From Streptomyces griseoruber (GTDB taxonomy: Bacteria > Actinomycetota > Actinomycetes > Streptomycetales > Streptomycetaceae), in assembly GCF_001514205.1 (NCBI RefSeq), contig NZ_KQ948776.1, forward strand, positions 124,001-188,000: a stretch of 64,000 nucleotides of DNA, written 5' to 3'. The translations under genes and the position numbers were made by a program. The notes below the pieces were generated by a model. That model was not told the origin of the DNA and made no database searches. It was given only the letters and a program-made list of their open reading frames with translations. Below, piece by piece: positions 52,567 to 60,647 of the stretch (positions within the stretch are counted from its first letter, which is position 1; each line of letters opens with the position of its first letter).

Positions 52567-52571
52567 GGCGG

Positions 52572-53417
52572 TCAACCGGCGTGCAGCATCAGGCCGATGC
52601 CCACGACCAGCAGACAGGCGGCGACGATGCGCCGGGCGCCGAACGTCTCCTTGAAGAAGAGGGCGCCGATGGCGGCGCCGACGATGATGGACGACTCGCG
52701 CAGGGCGGCCACGGGGGCCAGTTCGGCGCGGGTCTGGGCCCACAGGACGAGGGCGTAGGCGGCGACGGACAGGGCGGCACCGAGGAGGCCGAGGACGACG
52801 AAGGGGCGCAGGACGGCGACGGTCCCGCCGCGCCAGCGGGTGACGGCGTACGCCGGGATCACCGCGCCCTGAACGGCCATCAGCCACGCGATGTAGCCGA
52901 GGGAGGAGCCGGCGGCGCGCACCCCGAGGCCGTCGACGACCGTGTATGCGGCGATGGTCAGCCCGGTCGCCAGGGCGGCGCCGATCGCCGCCCGGTTCGG
53001 CTTCCGCCCGCGCAGGCCCCACAGGGCGACGCCGGTCAGGCCCGCGCAGGACAGCGCGATGCCTGCGGCCGCCCAGCCGCCCGGCACCTCGTGCGCGAAG
53101 ACGGCGGCGAGGACGGTGACGACGAGCGGCGCGGAGCCGCGCGCGAGGGGGTAGGCCTGCCCGAAGTCGCCGAGCCGGAAGGACCGCATCAGCAGCGCGT
53201 AGTACGCGATGTGGATGACGGCGGAGCACAGCAGGTACGGCCACGCCCCGGCCGCCGGGAACGCGACGAACGGGGCGAGGACGAGGCCGATGAGCATGCC
53301 GCCGCCCGCGATCAGCGTGAAGCCGACCAGCTTGTCGGTGATGTTGTGCGCGATGGCGTTCCAGCCGGCGTGGGTGACCGCCGCCAGCAGCACGGCGGCG
53401 GTGACCAGTGGCGTCAC
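52572..53417 (-). CDS. EamA/DMT-family transporter
   Basis: GTG 53417 overlaps the YbaK-like stop (GTGA). The 281-residue protein has ten predicted TM helices in two EamA repeats: TAAVLLAAVTHAGWNAIAH in TM1, FGQAYPLARGSAPLVVTVLAAVF closing the first repeat, and LAPVAALRESSIIVGAAIGALFFKETFGARR in the second, with the usual E near the end. It probably exports a small metabolite. The substrate is unknown; sharing an operon with an arylamine acetyltransferase and a deacylase gives no firm clue. Confidence 0.88.
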   Translation of the reverse strand: MTPLVTAAVLLAAVTHAGWNAIAHNITDKLVGFTLIAGGGMLIGLVLAPFVAFPAAGAWPYLLCSAVIHIAYYALLMRSFRLGDFGQAYPLARGSAPLVVTVLAAVFAHEVPGGWAAAGIALSCAGLTGVALWGLRGRKPNRAAIGAALATGLTIAAYTVVDGLGVRAAGSSLGYIAWLMAVQGAVIPAYAVTRWRGGTVAVLRPFVVLGLLGAALSVAAYALVLWAQTRAELAPVAALRESSIIVGAAIGALFFKETFGARRIVAACLLVVGIGLMLHAG

Positions 53418-53908
53418 GCGGTGCGCTCGCGGACGTCCACGACGGTGGCGGCCGCGTGGGCGACGAGGGCGTCCGGGGTCATGGGGAACACGGCGTGCGG
53501 ATCGCCGGCGGCGGCCCAGACGACCTCGTGCGTGAGGAGACCGCGGTCGGCGAGGACCCGGGTGCGGGTGCGATGCCCGAAGGGCGGCACGCCGCCGATG
53601 GCGTACCCGGTGGTCTCGCGTACGACGCCCGCGTCGGCCCTCGTCACCTTCTCGGCGCCGAGTTCCTCGCGCACCCGCTCCACGTCGACCCGGGACGCGC
53701 CGTCCATCAGCACCAGCACCGGCACCCCGTCCGCCGCGAAGATCAGCGATTTGCAGATCTGGCTCAGCTCGCACCCGATCGCGGCGGCCGCCTCGGCGGC
53801 GGTGCGGGTCGCCGCCGGGAAGCGGCGGACCCGGGCGGTCAGATCGTCGAGCCCCAGCTCGGTGAGGGCCTCGGCGAAACGGGGGTGGGCACCGGTGGTG
53901 GTCGTCAT
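53414..53908 (-). CDS. YbaK/ProX-type aminoacyl-tRNA deacylase
   Basis: ATG 53908 (MTTTTGAHPRFAEALTELGL) is chosen; no clear ribosome-binding site is present and the mRNA may be leaderless. The 164-residue protein has the YbaK fold motifs AAAIGCELSQICKSLIFAADGVPVLVLMDGASRVD (with the conserved Lys), then TGYAIGGVPPFGHRT. It hydrolyses mischarged Cys- or Ala-tRNA(Pro) in known members. It heads the ybaK-eamA-nat operon. Confidence 0.9.
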   Translation of the reverse strand: MTTTTGAHPRFAEALTELGLDDLTARVRRFPAATRTAAEAAAAIGCELSQICKSLIFAADGVPVLVLMDGASRVDVERVREELGAEKVTRADAGVVRETTGYAIGGVPPFGHRTRTRVLADRGLLTHEVVWAAAGDPHAVFPMTPDALVAHAAATVVDVRERTA

Positions 53909-53970
53909 GCACGGCACGCTAGCGGTCGCTGTAGGGGCCACGCGACGGAGTTACCCGCCCCGCCTCGTGC

Positions 53971-54354
53971 TCAGCCGTCGAAGCGGCGGCGGGAGTCCTC
54001 GATGTGCCCGAAGTAGCGGTAGGTCCACTCGCACATCCCGTCGACCGTGGCCCGCAGTCCCCGCCCCGCCTCGGTCAGGGTGTACTCGACGCGCGGCGGC
54101 ACGGTGGGGTGCACGGTCCGCACCACCAGGCCGTTGCGCTCCAGCATGCGCAGGTTCTGGGTGAGCATCTTGTGGCTGACGCCCTCGACCTCGTCGCGCA
54201 GCCCGCTGAAGCGCAGGGTGCGTTCGCCGAGCGCCTCGATGATCAGCAGCGCCCACTTGTTGGCCACGTCCGAGAAGATCTCCCGGCCGAGCGAGTCGGC
54301 CCTCCTCAGGTCCGCCTGCTCGTCGGGCGTGCCCGTGTACTGCTTGGTCACCAT
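53971..54354 (-). CDS. HxlR-family regulator
   Basis: A 127-residue winged-helix protein: DSLGREIFSDVANKWALLIIEALGERTLRFSGLRDEVEGVSHKMLTQNLRMLERNGLVVRT is the HxlR core, and VPPRVEYTLTEAGRGL the wing. HxlR proteins usually sense redox or electrophile stress through an N-terminal Cys; none is present before the HTH here, so another signal is likely. It is divergent from a RidA-family gene, with duplicated 15-bp motifs at 54357 and 54411 as probable operators. Confidence 0.9.
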   Translation of the reverse strand: MVTKQYTGTPDEQADLRRADSLGREIFSDVANKWALLIIEALGERTLRFSGLRDEVEGVSHKMLTQNLRMLERNGLVVRTVHPTVPPRVEYTLTEAGRGLRATVDGMCEWTYRYFGHIEDSRRRFDG

Positions 54355-54356
54355 CA

Positions 54357-54425
54357 GGTTCCCCAGTCACCGAAAAGTGCGTTCTTCCATGTCAGCGCTC
54401 ACTCTCCTACGGTTTCCCAGTAACC
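54357..54425. promoter_or_regulatory. paired 15-bp motifs in the HxlR/RidA divergent promoter
   Basis: GGTTCCCCAGTCACC (54357-54371) and GGTTTCCCAGTAACC (54411-54425) are direct repeats with two mismatches, 54 bp start to start. Each is itself a GGT/ACC dyad. They flank both promoters, as expected for an autoregulated divergent pair. Confidence 0.65.
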
Positions 54426-54465
54426 ACAAGAGAGCACGACCGCTCCTACGGAAGGCAGGCGCCCC

Positions 54466-54873
54466 ATGCCCGTCACGCTCGTGAATCCGCCCGGACTGCC
54501 GAAGACCGACGCCTACAGCCAGGTGTCCGTCGGGACCGGCTCCCGGCTCGTCTCCGTCGCCGGGCAGGTCGCCTGGGACGCCGAGGGCACCACGGTCGGC
54601 GAGGGCGATCTCGCCGCCCAGGTCGAGCAGTGCTACGTCAATGTCGGCGCCGCCCTCGCCGGGGTGGGCGCCGGCTTCGACGACGTCACCCGGCTGACCG
54701 TCCATGTCGTCGACTGGACCCCGGAGAAGATGCCGGCGTTCATGGCGGGCGTCGCCCGCGCAGCGGGCCGGATGGGTGTCACCGCGACCCCGCCGGTCAC
54801 CCTGCTGGGCGTCGCGGCTCTGCACATCCCCGAGCACCTGGTGGAGATCGAGGCGACCGCGATCCTCGACTGA
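54466..54873 (+). CDS. RidA/YjgF-family protein lacking the catalytic arginine
   Basis: A 135-residue protein with the RidA fold: AYSQVSVGTGSRLVSVAGQVAWDAEG, VEQCYVNVGAALAGVGAGFDDVTRLTVHVVDW, and HLVEIEATAILD. RidA deaminates reactive enamines using an Arg in a P-x-R-T/S-x-V strand; here that region reads VTATPPVTLLGVAAL with no Arg, so the enamine hydrolase activity is doubtful. It probably belongs to a non-catalytic Rid subgroup that binds small molecules. It is controlled with the divergent HxlR gene. Confidence 0.9.
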   Translation: MPVTLVNPPGLPKTDAYSQVSVGTGSRLVSVAGQVAWDAEGTTVGEGDLAAQVEQCYVNVGAALAGVGAGFDDVTRLTVHVVDWTPEKMPAFMAGVARAAGRMGVTATPPVTLLGVAALHIPEHLVEIEATAILD

Positions 54874-54883
54874 CGGACTCCCC

Positions 54884-55555
54884 CTAGACGCGCCAGGTGT
54901 CGGCGTACTGGATGTGCAGGCTGCCCGGTACCTGACGGCGGGTCCTCGCGTGCGGCCAGGGGCCGGGGCCCAGTTCGACGCAGTAGTGCGAGGCACCGGG
55001 GTGGCGGTGCAGGTAGGAGGGCGCCTCGTCGACGAGACCGCGCAGTGCCGCGCCGTGTTCTCTGAAGGCGGTGGAACTGCCGACGACGAAGAGGGTGTGC
55101 GCCGCGACGTGGAAGTCGAGGTGGTCGCGGTACTCCTGGTGGCGCCACCGGCCGTGGTCGACGTCCGTCTCGTCGGGGAAGTCCCGGTCGGGGGTGGACG
55201 CGGTGTGCGGCTTCCCCGCCCCGAGCCGTCCCCGTACCTCCTTCCAGGACGCGGTGGGGAACTGGAGGCTGTGGTGGAGCAGCACCAGGTCCAGCGCGAC
55301 CGGTTCACCGTCGCCGGGCACGCCCTCGGGCGCCGCGTTGGCCCGGATCGGCAGATACACCAGCGAGTGCGCGGACCGGGCGGCCAGCGCCCACAGCTCG
55401 ACGAGCCGCCCCGCGCCCTCCCGGTCGGCGTACATCGACAGCCAGTGCCGGTCGTCCCGCAGGGCCAGCCGTACGGGGGCGGGCGCCGCCCGGATCACCC
55501 GCAGCCCGGTACCGCCGCCCTGCCGGACCTGGTGTATCCGGACGCGCGTGCTCAT
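54884..55555 (-). CDS. conserved hypothetical protein in DUF397 operon
   Basis: A 223-residue protein of no family I recognise. Its ATG overlaps the DUF397 stop (ATGA). Notable parts are DRHWLSMYADREGAGRLVELWALAARS, LDLVLLHHSLQFPTASWKEVRGRL and a His-rich run (HHSLQFP, HGRWRHQEYRDHLDFHVAAH) that might bind metal, followed by SSTAFREHGAALRGLVDEAPSYLHRHPGASHYCVELGPGPWPHART. No signal peptide or TM segment is visible. It is the third gene of a regulator-DUF397-effector-like set; such third genes often vary. Confidence 0.75.
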   Translation of the reverse strand: MSTRVRIHQVRQGGGTGLRVIRAAPAPVRLALRDDRHWLSMYADREGAGRLVELWALAARSAHSLVYLPIRANAAPEGVPGDGEPVALDLVLLHHSLQFPTASWKEVRGRLGAGKPHTASTPDRDFPDETDVDHGRWRHQEYRDHLDFHVAAHTLFVVGSSTAFREHGAALRGLVDEAPSYLHRHPGASHYCVELGPGPWPHARTRRQVPGSLHIQYADTWRV

Positions 55556-55734
55556 CCGACGCCGGCGAGAAACCCGGTCCAGGTGACGGGAGAGACGGCG
55601 AGGGTGCCGTGGGCGGGGTTCTTGGAGTCGCGGATGTGGATGGTGGCGGGGGTGGTGGCGACTTCGACGCAGTCGCCGGGCTCGCCGCTGCTGCTGTAGC
55701 TGCTCTTGAACCAGCCGAGTTCCGTGGCGCTCAT
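55552..55734 (-). CDS. DUF397 small protein
   Basis: A 60-residue protein with the DUF397 pattern: LGWFKSSYSSSGEPGDCVEVA near the start, IHIRDSKNPAHGTLAVSPVTWTGFL at the end. Such proteins pair with DUF5753/XRE regulators of the WhiJ type and control development or antibiotic production in Streptomyces, possibly by binding the regulator. Its ATG overlaps the stop of the damaged regulator and its stop overlaps the next gene. The partner regulator appears broken, so it may now act alone or not at all. Confidence 0.92.
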   Translation of the reverse strand: MSATELGWFKSSYSSSGEPGDCVEVATTPATIHIRDSKNPAHGTLAVSPVTWTGFLAGVG

Positions 55735-56418
55735 GGTCTCCCCAGCGCTTTCTCGATGAAGGCGAGTGACTCCCTCGGCGGGAGGGCCTGGGCTCGGATC
55801 ATCCCATAGCGCATTTCAAGGATACGAAGATCCCTCGGACTTGAGACGGGGCGACCGTTGAATGCTCCCTCGGAACGCCCGATCGCCGTGCCGCCGTCGA
55901 ACTTGAGACAAAGCTGAGCGCAGGCGCCGGATCGTCCCTCCGGAAGACCGCGGCGCGGTCCGGTCGCGCGGCCACCTCGCGCTCGATGACTTCCGGCAGA
56001 GGGGCGGCTGCGTCATCTCGAACAGCGCCTTCGCGTATGCCGGCGTCTGCAACAGACCGTGGATGTTGTGGTTGCTGTACAGCAGTTGCTCGACGGCCCG
56101 CGCCTCCAGGTCCGCGAGTCGCCGCACCTTCTTCGGGTACCGCGCCTTCCTCATGTCCTCCATGAACACTCGCGGATGCCCCTGGGCCCTCAGCGGCTCG
56201 TCCGCCCTGTCCACGAACTCGGGCCGGGGAATGCGATGTCCGCGTTCCATCTTGCGGATCAAGTCCTCGCCGTGGCCCATGAACTCGCCGAACTCACCGG
56301 GCCGCATCCCCGCCGACTCCCGGCACACCCTCAGCAGGCGTCCCACCGCCTGTACGACCGGCTCGATCTCGTCGCCGGGCTCGACGTCCCAACCCGACTC
56401 GTCCACAACCTCGTTCAT
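55731..56418 (-). pseudogene. frameshifted, internally deleted XRE/DUF5753 (WhiJ-like) regulator
   Basis: From ATG 56418 the frame gives an XRE HTH (VVQAVGRLLRVCRESAGMRPGEFGEFMGHGEDLIRKMERGHRIP) and the start of DUF5753 (VEQLLYSNHNIHGLLQTPAYAKALFEMTQPPL). Near 55997 it shifts: the family sequence PEVIEREVAARPDRAAVFRRDDPAPALSFV continues in another frame. Near 55907 it jumps again to FDGGTAIGRSEGAFNGRPVSS, then LRILEMRYGMIRAQALPPRE, then SLAFIEKALGRP, ending at the TGA overlapping DUF397. A long middle segment is missing. A 225-residue hybrid could still be made and would keep the HTH. Confidence 0.8.
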
Positions 56419-56550
56419 GACCACCCCCAACGCGCAGGCGTACCCCGACGACACGCACGACAGCCCGGACAACGCGGGACAGAGGGACGGCACACGACGG
56501 CGCGCCCGCCCCTGGCAGAAGGGGTCGGGCGCGCCGCCGGTGCGGGTGCG

Positions 56551-57168
56551 TCAGTGGCGGTCGCCACGGTCGCCGCGGTGGTCGCGGCGGTCGTCGCCGT
56601 GGTGGCGGTAGTCGCCGCGGTGGTCACGGCGGTCGTCGCCGTGGTGGCGGTAGTCGCCGCGGTAGTCACGGCGGTCGTCGCCGTGGTGGCGGCCCCAGCC
56701 GTGGTGGCGGCGGCCGCCCCAGGACTCGTCGTCGACGAAGCGGTCGCGGTCGTTGCGCAGGGTGACCGTGTCGCTGCGGTCGTCCAGCACCTCGCGGCGG
56801 CGGTCCTGGAACAGGTCGGTGCGGGTGTCGCGGCCCTCACCGGTGTGAATCCGGACGGTGGCGCGGGGGGCCAGGCGGTAGTCGCCGAACGTGTAGGTGT
56901 CGCCGTCCCGGTTCGACAGCGTCCACTCGTCCAGGTTGACCGCGTGGCGGGTGGTGTTGGTGAGCTCGACCCACTCCTTGTTCAGGGAGCGGTTGGAGCG
57001 GTCGTCACGGCCCGGTGCGTCGTACTGGACGGCGCTGATCTCCACCTTCGGCCGCTCGGCGCGGGGGTAGCCGGCGGCGGACGCCGGGAGCGCCACGGCG
57101 CCGACCACGGCGGCGGCCGCGAGGGTGGCGGCAGCCAGACTGCGGGCGGAAACAACGGAAGCGGACAC
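56551..57168 (-). CDS. secreted lamin-tail-domain protein with charged C-terminal repeats
   Basis: GTG 57168 (VSASVVSARSLAAATLAAA) has GGAG 5 nt upstream. The 205-residue protein has a Sec signal peptide with likely cleavage after ALPASAA (~33), then a lamin-tail (LTD) domain: VEISAVQYDAPG, LNKEWVELTNTTRHAVNLDEWTLSNRDGDTYTF, APRATVRIHTGEG. The C-terminal ~55 residues are repeats of RRDHRGDYRHHGDD, rich in His, Asp and Arg, possibly metal- or polymer-binding. LTD domains occur in secreted nucleases and surface proteins; here no enzyme is attached. Isolated gene with a long AT-richer upstream region. Confidence 0.87.
   Translation of the reverse strand: MSASVVSARSLAAATLAAAAVVGAVALPASAAGYPRAERPKVEISAVQYDAPGRDDRSNRSLNKEWVELTNTTRHAVNLDEWTLSNRDGDTYTFGDYRLAPRATVRIHTGEGRDTRTDLFQDRRREVLDDRSDTVTLRNDRDRFVDDESWGGRRHHGWGRHHGDDRRDYRGDYRHHGDDRRDHRGDYRHHGDDRRDHRGDRGDRH
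56560..56690 (-). repeat. 42-bp in-frame repeats encoding a His/Asp/Arg-rich tail
   Basis: Three imperfect 42-bp units encode 14-residue repeats (RRDYRGDYRHHGDD, RRDHRGDYRHHGDD, RRDHRGD...). They form the C-terminus of the lamin-tail protein. Confidence 0.85.
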
Positions 57169-57475
57169 AAGGTCTCCTAGTTTTGTGCGAGTTACGACCG
57201 CATCGGCCGCAGAACCCACACTTGACCATCACACGTCCCGCAAGCATCCGATTGACGCCTCACGTTACGAATCATCCATATTTCAGTGACAGTAACCTTC
57301 TATGTCCATCTATGTACTGAACGCTCTGAGTCGTTGTCAGATCTACCCTCCGGGCGGTCGCGGTGATCCGCCGTCACCCGAAAGTGGGTCACAACGGGCG
57401 AGGAGAACAAAAAGCCGGTGAGGGCGCCCCGTCCCCACGGAACCCTCACCGGCGGTCTTCACCCGAGCGGTCGGA
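57169..57475. other. intergenic region upstream of lamin-tail gene
   Basis: A 307-bp gap that includes an unusually AT-rich stretch (57240-57350) likely to hold the promoter of the leftward lamin-tail gene, and at its right end the terminator of the MMPL gene. I see no gene in it. Confidence 0.6.
57414..57453 (-). terminator. intrinsic terminator of the MMPL operon
   Basis: GCCGGTGAGGG (57414-57424) pairs with CCCTCACCGGC (57443-57453), 11 bp, loop of 18. On the minus strand it is followed by TTTTTGTTC, a good U-run, 22 bp past the MMPL stop. Confidence 0.85.
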
Positions 57476-59728
57476 TCACGCCCGTACGAGCTCCCTGTCC
57501 TCGTCGGGGTCGGTGTCCTTGGCGTCGGCGGAGGTGCGCAGTCCCTCGCCCTCGACGTCCACGTTGGGCAGCGCGCGGTCCAGCCACTTCGGCAGCCACC
57601 AGGCCTTCTTGCCGAGCAGGGCGAGGACCGCGGGGACGATCGCCATGCGGACGACGAAGGCGTCGAAGAAGACGGCGATCGCGAGGCCGAAGCCGATCAT
57701 CTTGATCATCGACTCGCCGGAGCCGATGAAGCCGGCGAACACGGCCATCATGATGACCGCGGCGGCGGCGACCACCCGGGCGCTGTACCTGAACCCGGTC
57801 ACCACGGCCTGGCCCGGGCTCTCGCCGTGGACGTACGCCTCGCGCATCCGGGTCACGAGGAACACCTCGTAGTCCATGGCCAGGCCGAAGACCACGCCGA
57901 CCATGAAGATCGGCATCATCGACATGATCGGGCCGGTCTCCTCGACGCCGATCAGGCTCGCCAGCCAGCCCCACTGGAAGACCGCGACGACGGCGCCGAG
58001 CGCGGCCAGCACGCTGAGCAGGAAGCCGAGGGCGGCCTTCAGCGGGACCAGGATCGAGCGGAAGACCACGATCAGCAGGAGGAAGGCCAGGCCCACCACC
58101 AGGGCGAGATACGGGATCAGCGCGTCCGTGAGCTTCTGCGAGAAGTCGATGTTCATGGCCGTGGTGCCGGTGACCAGCACCTTGGCGTCGGTGTCGGCGG
58201 TCACGCCGGTGCCGGCGTCACGGATGGCGTGCACCAGGTCCTCGGTGTCGGTCGAGGACGGCTTGGAGTCCGGGATCACCGTGATCATCGCGGTGTCGCC
58301 GGCCTTGTTGAAGGTGGCGGGGGTGACGGTGACGACGTCCTTGAGGCCCTTGACCTCGTCGCTCACCGCGGTGGCCGCGGCCTGGGGGTCGGCGCTGCCC
58401 TTGGCGTCCACGACGAGCATGAGCGGGCCGTTGAAGCCGGGGCCGAAGCCCTCGGAGAGCAGGTCGTAGGCGCGGCGCTGGGTGGTGGACGTCGGCTGTG
58501 AGCCGTCGTCGGGCAGGCCCAGCTCCAGCTGGGTGGCGGGCAGGGCGATCGCGCCGAGGCCCACCACGCCGAGCAGGAGGACGGCGACGGGGCGGCGGAC
58601 GACGAAACTGGCCCAGCGGGCGCCCATGTTGGGCTTCGCGGCCCCTCCCGCGGCCCCTCCCGCGGCCCCTGCCGTGTCCTCGGCGGTACGGCGGCCGAAC
58701 CGCTTGCCCTTCTCGCCGGCCGGCTTGACCTTGCGGCCCGCGTAGCCGAGCAGCGCCGGGATCATGGTGAGGGCGATGAGGACGGCGACGACGACCGTGC
58801 CGGCCGCCGCGAGCCCCATCTTGGTCAGCATCGGGACGCCGACGACGGAGAGTCCGGCGAGGGCGATCACGACGGTGAGGCCGGCGAAGACGACGGCCGA
58901 GCCCGCGGTGCCGGTGGCGCGGCCGACCGCTTCCTCGCGGCTGCGGCCCTCGGCGAGTTCGGCGCGGTAGCGGGAGACGATGAACAGCGCGTAGTCGATG
59001 CCGACGGCGAGGCCGATCATCAGGGCGAGGGTGGAGGTGGTGTCGCCGAGGTCCAGCGCGCTGGCGAGCGCGGTGATGGTGGAGACGCCGATGCCGACGC
59101 CGATGATCGCGGTCAGCAGGGGCAGTCCGGCGGCGACGAGCGAGCCCAGCGTGACGACGAGGACGACCGCGGCGAGGGCCAGGCCGATGATCTCACCGGT
59201 GGCGGCCTGATCGGGTTCGGCCTGGAGGGCGTCACCGCCCATCTCGACGGTCAGTCCGGCGTCCCTGGCCTGGTCGGCGGTGGTCTCCAGGGCCTCCTTG
59301 GAGGAGTCCTTCAGCTCGACGGAGGAGACCTCGTACTTCACGGAGGCGTAGGCGACCGTGCCGTCCTTGCTGACGGCGTTCGTCGTGTAGGGGTCGGTGA
59401 CGGAGACGACTTCGGAGCCGTCGCCCAGCTCCTTGACGGTCTTCTCGACCGTCGCCTTGTGGGCGGCGTCGGTCATCTTCTCCCCGTCGGGCGCCTTGAA
59501 GACGACCCGCGCGGTGGCGCCGTCGGCGCTGGAGCCGGGGAAGCGCTGTTCCAGCAGGTCGAAGGCCTTCTGGGCCTCGACGCCGGGGATCGAGAAGGAG
59601 GAGGACCCCGCGGCGGGCGCGGAGGCGGCACCGACGCCGGCGAGCGTCAGCAGGGCGATCCAGAGCAGCGCGACGAAATGCCGCCGCCGGAACGAGAACC
59701 GGCCGAGTTTGTAGAGGAACGTGGCCAC
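57476..59728 (-). CDS. MMPL-family RND transporter
   Basis: GTG 59728 (VATFLYKLGRFSFRRR) has GGGAG ~10 nt upstream. The 750-residue protein has 11-12 TM helices in two halves, each with a large extracytoplasmic loop after TM1 (~50-185 and ~430-545). Landmarks include LMIGLAVGIDYALFIVSRYRAELAEG and VGVVFGLAMDYEVFLVTRMREAYVHG, carrying the GxxxDY motifs for proton coupling. MMPL proteins export lipids, siderophores or drugs. It lies 140 bp downstream of a TetR gene on the same strand. The cargo is unknown. A short AAGGAAGGAA linker from DNA repeats lies between the halves. Confidence 0.93.
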   Translation of the reverse strand: MATFLYKLGRFSFRRRHFVALLWIALLTLAGVGAASAPAAGSSSFSIPGVEAQKAFDLLEQRFPGSSADGATARVVFKAPDGEKMTDAAHKATVEKTVKELGDGSEVVSVTDPYTTNAVSKDGTVAYASVKYEVSSVELKDSSKEALETTADQARDAGLTVEMGGDALQAEPDQAATGEIIGLALAAVVLVVTLGSLVAAGLPLLTAIIGVGIGVSTITALASALDLGDTTSTLALMIGLAVGIDYALFIVSRYRAELAEGRSREEAVGRATGTAGSAVVFAGLTVVIALAGLSVVGVPMLTKMGLAAAGTVVVAVLIALTMIPALLGYAGRKVKPAGEKGKRFGRRTAEDTAGAAGGAAGGAAKPNMGARWASFVVRRPVAVLLLGVVGLGAIALPATQLELGLPDDGSQPTSTTQRRAYDLLSEGFGPGFNGPLMLVVDAKGSADPQAAATAVSDEVKGLKDVVTVTPATFNKAGDTAMITVIPDSKPSSTDTEDLVHAIRDAGTGVTADTDAKVLVTGTTAMNIDFSQKLTDALIPYLALVVGLAFLLLIVVFRSILVPLKAALGFLLSVLAALGAVVAVFQWGWLASLIGVEETGPIMSMMPIFMVGVVFGLAMDYEVFLVTRMREAYVHGESPGQAVVTGFRYSARVVAAAAVIMMAVFAGFIGSGESMIKMIGFGLAIAVFFDAFVVRMAIVPAVLALLGKKAWWLPKWLDRALPNVDVEGEGLRTSADAKDTDPDEDRELVRA

Positions 59729-59868
59729 GGAGGCGTTACTCCCGGTCAGGTCGTGGGGTGGGGGGCCGACACGGGCCCCGAGGGCAGGGGTGATCACCTG
59801 GGCGGGGAGGCAGGGGTGATCGGCCCGACGACGTGAGCGGTGACGTCAGGTGGGGCTGCGGGGAAGGG

Positions 59869-60468
59869 TCAGCGGGTGGGTGCGCCGAGGGCAGGGAGGA
59901 CCACGGCGTCGATGTACGAGGTGAGGTAGGCCCGGGTGGGGGGCCGGTCGTCGATCAGCGCCCGGGTGGCGAAGGCCCCGACCATCATGGGGATCAGGAA
60001 CTCCAGCGCCGGGCAGTCCGCGCGGATCTCGCCCCGGTCGACGGCCCGTTGCAGGACGCGCCGGAACGCGGCCATCTCGGGTTCCACCAGCTGGCTGCGG
60101 AACACCTCGCGCAGATGCTCGTCGTTGTGGATCGCCATGGCCACCCCCCGCATCAGCGCGGAGTTGCGCTCCATGGCGCAGTCGTCCTCGCGCGCCATCA
60201 GCGCGTGCAGGTCGCCGTGGAGCGTGCCGGTGTCGACCTCGTCGGCCAGTCCCGGCTTGTCGTGCTTGATGGCCTTCACCACCAGCTCGGCCTTGCCGCC
60301 CCACTGGCGGTAGAGCGTGGCCTTGCTGGAACGGGTGCGGGCGGCGACGGCGTCCATGGTCAGGGCGTCGTAGCCGACCTCACGGAGCAGATCGAGCACG
60401 GCGCCGTACAGCTCGGCCTCGCGCTCGGGTGTGATCCGACTGCGACGCGCGGTTGCGGTCTCGGTCAT
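59869..60468 (-). CDS. TetR-family repressor of the MMPL operon
   Basis: ATG 60468 (MTETATARRSRITPEREAEL) follows AAAGG; GTG 60477 is less likely. The 199-residue protein has a TetR HTH (LTMDAVAARTRSSKATLYRQWGGKAELVVKAI) and a C-terminal domain of the type often found beside MMPL exporters. It probably represses itself and the downstream exporter through the 15-bp palindrome at 60539-60553 and is released by the exported compound; this is inference from arrangement. Confidence 0.9.
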   Translation of the reverse strand: MTETATARRSRITPEREAELYGAVLDLLREVGYDALTMDAVAARTRSSKATLYRQWGGKAELVVKAIKHDKPGLADEVDTGTLHGDLHALMAREDDCAMERNSALMRGVAMAIHNDEHLREVFRSQLVEPEMAAFRRVLQRAVDRGEIRADCPALEFLIPMMVGAFATRALIDDRPPTRAYLTSYIDAVVLPALGAPTR

Positions 60469-60538
60469 CCCGCTCACCTTTCGGCTCCGTCACCCAGTGG
60501 TCCCGTACACCTATGAAGATACCCCGAGACTCAACGAA

Positions 60539-60553
60539 ACGAAACCGTTTCGT
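60539..60553. promoter_or_regulatory. TetR operator, perfect 7-1-7 palindrome
   Basis: ACGAAAC (60539-60545), one central C, and GTTTCGT (60547-60553). It lies 71 bp upstream of the TetR start and 95 bp upstream of the tricorn gene, so it may control both directions. GTTTCG palindromes are typical for TetR regulators of MMPL exporters. Confidence 0.7.
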
Positions 60554-60647
60554 ACGTGTGCTGACTCACGTCCGTGAAGAGCGGATAAGAGCGGGCGGGG
60601 GGCGCCGAGAAGTTGCCCGGCCCGTTTCGCCGGAAAAGCATGGGGAG

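Noticed and set aside
58640..58675. repeat in the MMPL gene as a mobile-element trace
   Set aside because: It encodes a short AAGGAAGGAA linker in frame and is best explained by slippage.
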